Shown here piece by piece: positions 56,434 to 64,000 of a stretch of 64,000 nucleotides of DNA (position 1 is the stretch's first letter; each line of letters opens with the position of its first letter). The notes under the pieces are model-generated. The model had not been told where the DNA came from, searched no databases, and saw only the letters and a list, made by a program, of their open reading frames with translations. This DNA is from Ziziphus jujuba (Eukaryota > Streptophyta > Magnoliopsida > Rosales > Rhamnaceae), in the NCBI RefSeq assembly GCF_031755915.1, contig NC_083384.1, forward strand, positions 26,640,001-26,704,000. The letters are read 5' to 3'. Position numbers and translations under genes: made by a program.

Positions 56434-57076
56434 TTATGAAGATATGACTGCATATTAGCGGTTGAAAAATTCATACTTATTAAAATATATATATATATAT
56501 ATATATTACTAAATTATTTACCATATAATTTGATAAATAATTTGTTACCACTATCATTATTAAAAATATTTACATATGATATATTGATGGGGGTAGAAAA
56601 TATACCATATCCAAGTTGCTTCTGAAATTGGATCATAATACAGACCAAATTTAACATGTTTGCTAGAAAGTGGATGATACCAGCATGAAACCAAATACAA
56701 ATAATAAGTCTGAATCCTAGATGCCCATGGACAAACTTGTACCACTCCAAAGCTCCCAATTTCTTCAATCTGTGAAAAAGTAGGAGAGCAAAATATATAG
56801 TACTTTCAAAATGACCAACATATTTGGTAATAAAAAAAAAAATTATATTCTTTCCAAGTGTGAGGAAAATTAATGAATGTAGCAGGGAATTTACTCAGAA
56901 GAATCAGCAGGAAGAAGTAGTGGGTTTTCCTTGAGAAACTGAAATGAAAACATGCCAAGAAATTTGGCCATTATCCAATCTTTTTCAAAGCCAAAATTAT
57001 TACTAATGAAGTAGGAAACTAAACCAATTACTGTAACATATATTATTAACTCCATCTTTGCTCTGAGGAAGTCCAT
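56142..57076 (-). pseudogene. RHOMBOID-like intramembrane protease gene, truncated and lacking the catalytic Ser
   Basis: Three exons on the minus strand with GT-AG borders and consistent phases: 56895-57076, 56606-56769 and 56142-56275. They encode FSFQFLKENPLLLPADSSE, then LKKLGALEWYKFVHGH, CIWFHAGIIHFLANM and QKQLGY, then VRIIYLLSGICWSLL, FSIGAFRAMFGLFGAM and a TGA. These are the successive motifs of plant secretory-pathway rhomboids (LGAL.W, W.HAG..HLLANM, IYLLSGFGGS, GASGALFGLLGAM). In the last motif the catalytic Gly-Ala-Ser-Gly is Gly-Ala-Phe-Arg, and the reading stops about 10 residues later. The product would have about 160 residues instead of over 300. Either a pseudogene or a short inactive rhomboid. 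Fragments of the family recur at 63.1 and 63.7-64.0 kb. Confidence 0.78.
56409..56433. repeat. (TA)n microsatellite in rhomboid-like intron 2
   Basis: Uninterrupted TA tract; a second lies at 56,486-56,505. Confidence 0.9.
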
Positions 57077-57654
57077 CCTAATCTCTCCTGTCTATGAGTT
57101 TTCTTTTATATATATTTGGAAATAATAATAATATATAGTTACAGAAGTAAACGGGAAGGAAGACTTCAAGCCAAAAAAAAAAAATAAAGGGGGGTGGGGG
57201 GTGTGGGAAGGAAGACTTTGGAGTTATATGCACGTTATTGAAGAAAAAATAGAAGAAATTAATGGACAATTAGTGAATTCGGTGGTGGACTTGACCATGG
57301 ACGGCTTGTACGTGTTCGACTGGGTATTCATTTAGTCAACGATCAAAAATATATAACTTGTTCTTCACGTAACGCTGTTAAATCAAATAGTAATCAAATT
57401 AATATTGCATTATTCCATAAGGGTAGTTGTTACATCAGAAAAGACCAATATTAAATTGGTTCTAGTTCTTGAGAACTCGTTTTAAGCGTTGCAATAATCA
57501 TTCAAATATATATATATATATATATATATATAAAGATAAATCATTCAAACATTCACAAGAAATTACAAGTAAACCAGGTCACTTATCCAGAAAACAAATT
57601 TTGTGTTAGCAGGATTTAACAATCGAGTAAAAAAAAAAAAAAAAAAGGATAATT
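57077..57654. other. Upstream of rhomboid-like gene; (TA)n and poly-A tracts, no gene
   Basis: Contains a G-run (GGGGGGTGGGGGGTG-type, about 57,189-57,204), a (TA)n tract at 57506-57531 and a poly-A run at 57,629-57,646. It includes the probable promoter side of the rhomboid-like gene. Nothing coding. Confidence 0.5.
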
Positions 57655-59850
57655 ACACTTAACTATCCTATATTATTAAATATTGATAAAAAAATATAAA
57701 AAATGATAAAAATTATAGAAATTTATTTTAAAAAATAAAATTTTTATTAAAACTTCAGGATTAGCTTAATTAATTAATTAATTATCAAATTAATTATAAA
57801 AATTACAAAAATTATTAAATGGATATTATATTTTTCTTAATTGATCAATTTTTAATAAACATTAATGGTTATAAATACACTATTATTAATAAAAAAGTAA
57901 AAAAATATATATTTGATAAAATTATTTATTAATTAAGATATATATCATAGCTATTATGATCTATATATTTGATAAATATCATTTAATACCATAAAACAAG
58001 TTCTAGATGTTGAAAATTATTGGACTATTTTTCATTATCATTTTAATTAAAATATAAAATGTAAGAAATAATTAATAAAAAATTTATCTCCTTGATAACT
58101 ACGGATGTAATTGTTAATATACCAACAGTGTAAATCTCTAATATTTGAGTTTGTAGAGAATATAGTTCCTACATATCTTTCAATTTTTGTTTATACTCTA
58201 ATTTTTTTTTTATCTATTTTACTATATTTATACAAATATTAAATTTATTATTGTAAAAAAAATATAATAATTGGTAGGTAGACTTGTGAATTGTGACACT
58301 AATTTTCTCTAAGAATATGATAATTAGACTTATTCAAAGTTCAAATTTTGGTATAGTTTGAAATATCCAAAATTTAAAATATAAAAATATTCACAAAAGT
58401 ACAAAAAATTATCTAATATCAATAAAAAATCATAAAAATAGATATTAATGGAACTTTATTTTAAGAAACATAAATTTTTATTAAAACTCCATGATTGGTT
58501 TAGTTAATTAATTAATTATCAAATTAACTATAAAAATTACAAAAATATTGAATGGATATTATATTTTTTTTAATCAATTAATTTATAGTAAACGTTAATA
58601 AAAATAGATAAACTAATTATTAATAAAAAATGCAAAAAAATACATGTTTTAAAAAATTATTTAATAATTAAAATATAAAGAACAAATATTGCATTTATAT
58701 TATATTTTATAAATGCCATTTAATAAACTCATAAATGGTTGAAAAGTGTTATTCTATTTCTCATATTATTTTAAGATGTAAAATATAAGAAGTGATAATT
58801 AAAAGATATATCTTCTTAATAAATTTGGATATAATTGGTCATATGCCAACAATGTGAACATTTGATATTTGAGTTTGTACAAAATATATTTTCTGCATAT
58901 CTTTCCATTATTGTTTACTTTCTAATCTTATCCACTTTATAATATTTATAAAAATATTAAATTTATTATTGTAAAAAAAAAAATACAATAATGGATAGGT
59001 TGACCAATAACTTATTACACTAATTTTCTTCAAGAATATGATAGGTATATTTGTCTAGTATACTTTTGGACATAGTTTGTTAAATGTGAATTTTTTTTTA
59101 TTTGCTTAATTATTGGAAGGAAATTAAAAGGTATATATATATCAATAATGTTAATTTGATTTTTTTTTTACCAAGCATAAATAATATTTATAAATATTTT
59201 CAATAATTTTTTTTAAAAATATAGATATTTATAAAATTTTCATGAATTTATGTGAAAATTTCATGAACATTTTAGAAATTTCTATGAAAATTATGAAGAA
59301 ATATTGAAAATTTCAATGGATGTTAAGAAAATTATATTTGTTTCCATTTAAAAGATAAATTTCATTTCTATATATTAGAAAAATAGAAATTTTAAGAAAA
59401 TTTTGTGAAAATTTTAATTTTTTAATCTATGAGCTTGTCTAGTATAATTTTGGACACTATTTGTTAAATGTGAATTTTTTTATTTTTATTTGTTTAATAT
59501 ATATATATATATATATCAATCATGTTAAATTGGCAAAATTTTTTTATTAAACATTAATAATATTTATAAAATTTTTAGATAAAAAAATTTTAAAAAATTC
59601 ATAAATATTTTTAAAATTTCTATGAAAATTTTATGAAAATCTAAGAAATTTCTATAGAAATTATGGATTTTTAACCAAATTGTAAAAGATTTGATGTTAG
59701 CATTATGAAAAAAAAATTTATGAAAATTATAGAGAAATATAAAAAATTTTGATGAATATTATGAAAGTTATATCCAGCTAACCGTTCTTTTTGTATGTCG
59801 GAAAAATTAAAATTTTGTGAAAAATTTTGAATTTTTAAATTATAGTCCAT
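57655..59850. repeat. Rearranged inverted copies of the AT-rich hAT-like element
   Basis: Reverse-strand relatives of 41725-42882. One truncated block is at about 57,655-58,330. Another starts CAAAGTTCAAATTTTGGTAT at 58,335. Segments of roughly 390 bases are then tandemly repeated (GTCTAGTATAC/AATTTTGGACA blocks near 59,055 and 59,438). The right ends are not clean. Very AT-rich, non-coding. Confidence 0.6.
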
Positions 59851-60567
59851 GGGATCCAAGTATGAGTGTTTAATTTATTTTTCAAATTTTCCCATTTATA
59901 AATTCAAAAAAATTCCAAAAACCCAAAAAAAAAAAAAAAAAAAAACCAAAAAAAAAAAATCAAATGTTCAAAAAAAATATTCAAGAACTCAAAAACTACT
60001 AGATGGTAAAAACAAATAAAAAAATTCCAAGCATACGGTAACAACAGATTTATAGTGAAAGGTAGTCAAAGAATGTTTACTATTATGGACATCAAATAAG
60101 CTGGAAAAAAGAGTTGTTAATTTCCACATTTCTATTTGGTCAGCATGCATACAAGCTCAGGTTATGGAGTCAGCTACAATGGTTATTTCCGTTCTCTCAT
60201 ATGAATAGTATTACCAATATCCACAATTTACGATTTTTTTTTTTTTTTTTTTTTTGTGACTTTTCCCTATGCTCTGTCACCAATAGATTCGAATCCACGT
60301 TTTGTTGGCATGAATGGTGGTGCTCAAACCAATGAAGCTACCATATTCATTTCACAGTTTACAACTTTTTTAATAAGAAAGTTAGATACTAAATTTTTTC
60401 ACAAATATGCTTCCAGATTAACATATAAAATTATAATATAATGTCACATTCCCACGGAATTTGAGGAATATTACCATAAGCATATTTTGAAAACTAAAGC
60501 ATTCAAACTTTTTTCACTTAAAACAATACACAGATTTACCGTGGCATTAGTAATAATAATCTCAGGC

Positions 60568-60663
60568 TGTGTGCCTACCTCCAAATAGAGCTGTGGAAAT
60601 TAACTACTGTATCAATGTGTGCCTATCTCCAAATAGAGCTGTGGAAGTTAACTACTGTATCAA
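60568..60663. repeat. Tandem duplication, two 48 bp units
   Basis: Units 60568-60615 and 60616-60663, each starting TGTGTGCCTA and ending CTACTGTATCAA, differ at two positions by eye. Confidence 0.9.
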
Positions 60664-61002
60664 ACTTACTCATTGCCTTTGATTATCTTGCACTATAATT
60701 GTATTGATCTTTCTGTTTTAGTAAGTTTTTTAAGATGTTATGTTTTTTAAGTATGGTTTGCAAAAAATATGTATAGAACAATTTATTATTTAAGAATTTC
60801 AACGCAGTTATTATCATTGGTGCTTCACATGCTAAATGTTGTTGCCAAAAATTGATAATCCATGTTGGACACCATTCTTTATTATTGGTAACTCTGTGAA
60901 TTTGTAAAACATTAAAAACAACGCAGTCAAAAAGTGAAATATACTCCAACGCTCAAATCAGATAAGTGTTTGGATTCGGAAAAATATGTTTATAGTTATG
61001 AC

Positions 61003-61003
<1 letters not shown>

Positions 61004-61039
<36 letters not shown>
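61004..61039. repeat. Poly-A run (36 bases)
   Basis: Uninterrupted A homopolymer. Confidence 0.9.
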
Positions 61040-61041
<2 letters not shown>

Positions 61042-62282
61042 AAAAATAATGTTGTGTTAAATATTGTGCCTTTGGAATAAAAAGATATAGTAAGATTATG
61101 AAAATTGGCCCACACACTATGCTTGGACTTGGGAAGCCCTGCCATTTGATTTTCAGCTTCTTCTTTTTCTCTGTTTCTTCCTTTTCCTCTGTTTCTACCT
61201 TTTTTCTTTTCCTGACTTTCCTGACTTTTTGATAAATGAATTAATGATCAAGATTATACATAAATAATTTTCCTTTAATTAATTGCATTTGTTAATTGCA
61301 GTTGAATGCACAATATACATTAGGCGGAGTTGCAATTTGGTATTTATGGACCAAACAACCTTAGATGTAGTGTAAAATTATCTGGAATCCATCAACCAAA
61401 AAAAAAAAAAAAAAAAAAAAAGAGACTTGATGCTCACTGTTTCACCAACCCAAATTATATTGTTCACTAAACTTAAACAGGCTAGTTTTGTATATTTAGC
61501 TCTCATTCTTATCGACCACTCCATAATCCCTGGAAAAAAAACTTAAAAGTTATACTAATGTATAGTAGTTAATGGTCACGGGCAATGTACACCAAATAAC
61601 CAATAGTTTGTAAAGACTGGGCTTTTATAAAATAATTGATATATGTATTATGTGGCTTTTTGCTTTTTATAAAATAATTGATACGTGTTAGATTATGTAT
61701 GGCTTTTTGCACCATATATAAGTTTTTCTCCATAATCCCAAGTGTTAAAAAGATACATTTTGCAACACCCCTTAGTCTTACCAGCTTAGTTAATTTTTTT
61801 TTATCTAAGTCAGTTACAGAAAGATCAGATTTGTTTCTGTCTCTTCAAAGCTCTTCCTATGGTCTTTTCCCCTCTATATCTTCCCTATTGATTAATAAGT
61901 GCAATATTTCTGTCCGTGCTTCCTGCGTCCCTTTGGACTATTTAGCGAAATTTTACCCCAGCTACTAGAAACTGGAGCATTTACACTAAAAAATTTAGCT
62001 GCTAATTTGTGGAGTTCTTTCTAGTGAAAAGATTGATCTTCTTTATTTTCTGTTCTCTATGTCCCTCATCTCTTCCGCTTCCTCTTCCTCTTGAGCTTGT
62101 GGGCTATGCAACTTTGCTAATGTGTTTTGGTTGGTTGTGTTTGTATTAGCAGTAAGCCCTTCCAGTATAAATGGTCCATTTATTAAGTAGCTCTGGTAAC
62201 ATTTCTCCTCCGAGACCAAGAAGAACACAAGAAATACCAAAAGAAATATTGATCTGAAATACTTAAACTAATAAATACAAAA

Positions 62283-62284
<2 letters not shown>

Positions 62285-62314
<30 letters not shown>
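62285..62314. repeat. (TA)n microsatellite
   Basis: Uninterrupted TA dinucleotides. Confidence 0.9.
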
Positions 62315-62316
<2 letters not shown>

Positions 62317-63095
62317 TGTAATCCCCTGTTCCCTGTCAATTCAAGCATGTAAAAAGTGAAATCATCCAGGTAATAGTAATACAAACATTTAAAATACAAT
62401 AAATATGAATTATCCAGGTCATAGTAATACAATCATCCAGGTAATATGAATTAATGATCAAGTTTAATAAACTTTTAATTTTACTAGTTTATTGAGTTTA
62501 TGGGAAAATTACCCTTTTGTTGCACATGCCCTTTTGCTTCTTTTCTTTTCGTATTTTTTTTTTCCCAAGAACATATAAATAACCATAAATTAATATTGCT
62601 ATGAAAGGCCTTCATCCATAAACAACAACAACAATAATATTAAAAAACAAAATAAAATAAGAAAGAAAGAAAAACACAAACGAACCTAGAGAGTTCTAAA
62701 GAATAATCAAGAGAGAATACTAATAAATTATGAGAATTTAGAAGCCAAATATAGATACTATACCAACAGAGAGAATACAGCTCTGTTCTCCTGGGGAGAC
62801 CTTGATGATTTATATACTTTTCCCTTAAAACAAATAAAAATAAAAAATAAAACCGTTATGAACAAGATGGATTTTGTTTTTTATTTGTTCTTCAGCTGCA
62901 TGATTCCCTCTATATCCCTCCAATTCATTAAGTGTAACATTTCTGTTCGTGCTTCCTATGTCCCTATGGACTATTTAGATCAATGCAATCGGAACCTAAT
63001 AAGATCATTCCACATTACCCTCGAGTATTACTAAAAATTTTATGTGAGATTATTTATTTGACATCTTTGCAAGTAAGTGGCAGACAGTTGTACAA

Positions 63096-63170
63096 ATGAT
63101 GAGTCTCAATTCTAGATGCCCATGCACAAACTTGTACCAGCTCCCAGTTTTTTCAATCTGTGAAAGTAGG
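63096..63170 (-). pseudogene. RHOMBOID-like exon 2 fragment
   Basis: Similar to 56,700-56,775: minus strand CACAGATTGAAAAAACTGGG, then TACAAGTTTGTGCATGGGCA. A small deletion between LKKLGA and the following YKFVHGH equivalent shifts the frame. Only the start of the exon remains. Confidence 0.6.
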
Positions 63171-63699
63171 ACAGGAAAATTTAAACTGCTTTTAAACGAC
63201 CAACATATTTGATAAACCATTGTTTATTTAATTTAAAAAACATATTACTGTTGATTTTAGCATGAGGGAAATTAGTGTATGTCGCAGGGGAATTTCTTCT
63301 TCTTGAGCTTGTAGGCTGTGCAGCATTGCCAATATGAGTCTTGGCAGGCTGTGGTCAAATTAGCAGCAAGCCCTTTTTGTATAAATAGTCTATTTATTGA
63401 GAAGCTCTAGTAACATTTCTCCTCCGAGTCAAAACAGCCAAAGAAACACCAAAAGAAATATTGACTTGAAAAACTTAAATTAATAGGTATTCCATACTTA
63501 TTTAACACTTTCCTTTAAAGAAAAAATAAAATGAAATTTATTACAAGATCGAAGTTCTGAATGGCCCTACTTTTTCACTTTCTCTCAATTCAGGAATGTA
63601 CATAAGCGAAAGCACCCAGGTAATACAACAATTATAATACAATAATTAAAAAAAAAAAAATACAACTAATTAAAGCACTCCAATTTTGGCAAAGAGGTA

Positions 63700-63985
63700 A
63701 GCATGGCTGAAAGATCAGCCGCTAAGTTGGTGGTAGCGGTTACTATAAATATGAACAGATCTGCAGCCTACATCCCCAGTCAGAAGATAAACCATCAAAA
63801 CCTCTATCTAAAGAAACATGAACAAAATAAGATCTACGGAGAAGCTCCGGTCCAATAAGTCCAAACATAGCTTTGGAAGCAGCAACAGAGAAAATTGTGT
63901 TGAACAAAACAGTGCTGAGTCATGAGTCTCCATCCTATCTAGCGCTCGCTCCTAATTTCTTCAATCTGTGAAAGTGGGAGAAAAT
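63700..63985 (-). pseudogene. RHOMBOID-like fragments (exon 2 start fused to exon 3)
   Basis: The minus strand near 63,955-63,975 repeats the exon 2 start (LKKLGA). After a short gap, 63,848-63,905 reads FSVAASKAMFGLIGPELL, related to the catalytic-Ser motif of the family (here Ser is present but the Gly residues around it are not). Stops lie between them. 63,700-63,790 resembles the block after the stop of the first rhomboid copy (55,975-56,050). Confidence 0.55.
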
Positions 63986-64000
63986 TTAGGAACTACAAAA

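Larger units (their letters stand above)
59851..61677. other. Intergenic, poly-A runs and a small tandem repeat, no gene
   Basis: Poly-A/T runs occur at 59,927-59,945, 60,235-60,256, 61004-61039 and about 61,398-61,421. A 48 base tandem duplication is at 60568-60663. No domain-bearing reading frame seen. Confidence 0.55.
61850..63480. repeat. Local duplicated segments, possible gene remnants
   Basis: Two pairs of related segments. 61,867-61,935 resembles 62,905-62,980 (CTCTATATC..., GTGCTTCC..., GGACTATTTAG). 62,085-62,260 resembles 63,297-63,480 (TTGAGCTTGT.GGCT, AACATTTCTCCTCCGAG, CCAAAAGAAATATTGA). On the minus strand the second pair gives short similar peptides (SEEKCY, then GLTAN / GLAAN) of no family I recognise. 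This suggests duplication of a gene end together with the rhomboid fragments. Confidence 0.5.

Noticed and set aside
62043..62240. Minus-strand open frame with KCYQSYLINGPFIL
   Set aside because: Not called as a gene: no flanking exons or family found, and the similar block at 63.3 kb has stops. Kept only as a duplicated segment.

Overview
The window is nuclear DNA from a flowering plant, most likely a woody dicot. It is AT-rich, with spliced genes whose introns follow GT-AG. It carries a plant cysteine-rich receptor kinase (CRK) pair, an IQ67-domain (IQD) gene, a plant-type RHOMBOID-like gene, and dense LTR-retrotransposon and MITE debris. The species cannot be fixed from the sequence alone.

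Layout. 1-3308 is a large LTR-like element whose end cuts into a Raf/CTR1-like MAPKKK pseudogene (3309-4500). 5107-13348 is a decayed Ty1/copia element with paired LTRs and GTAAA target duplications. A 2.94 kb solo LTR with GGTTA duplications split its RNase H (9338-12276). 13,624-43,976 is a head-to-tail tandem duplication. Each unit holds a degenerate CRK transmembrane exon, a CRK gene on the minus strand, and a long AT-rich upstream region. Unit 1 CRK (15,925-19,463) has an in-frame stop in its first DUF26 domain. Unit 2 CRK (35,220-38,720) has no such stop. Unit 1 was later invaded by a second copia element (23,062-32,299), itself invaded by another solo LTR (28,780-31,532). The uninterrupted copy in unit 2 shows the pre-insertion site. 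Unit 2 in turn received a 1.16 kb AT-rich hAT-like element that unit 1 lacks.

43,977-50,120 is intergenic and repeat-rich. 50,356-54,575 is the only clearly intact gene: a four-exon IQD calmodulin-binding protein of about 497 residues. It is followed by a tRNA-Val(AAC) and a 526 bp hAT-type MITE with perfect 8 bp target duplications. 56,142-57,076 (minus) is a RHOMBOID-like gene that ends early and has lost its catalytic serine. Further fragments of the same family lie at 63.0-64.0 kb. 57.6-63 kb is mostly AT-rich repeats.

The genes do not form a pathway. The coherent story is structural: tandem birth of a receptor-kinase pair, decay of one partner, and several ordered transposon insertions that can be dated relative to each other by paralogous empty sites. 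No obviously new enzymatic system was found. The most unusual items are the insertion chronology, two hairpin MITEs embedded in (TA)n tracts, an inverted repeat at the end of a copia pol gene, and the catalytically dead rhomboid.
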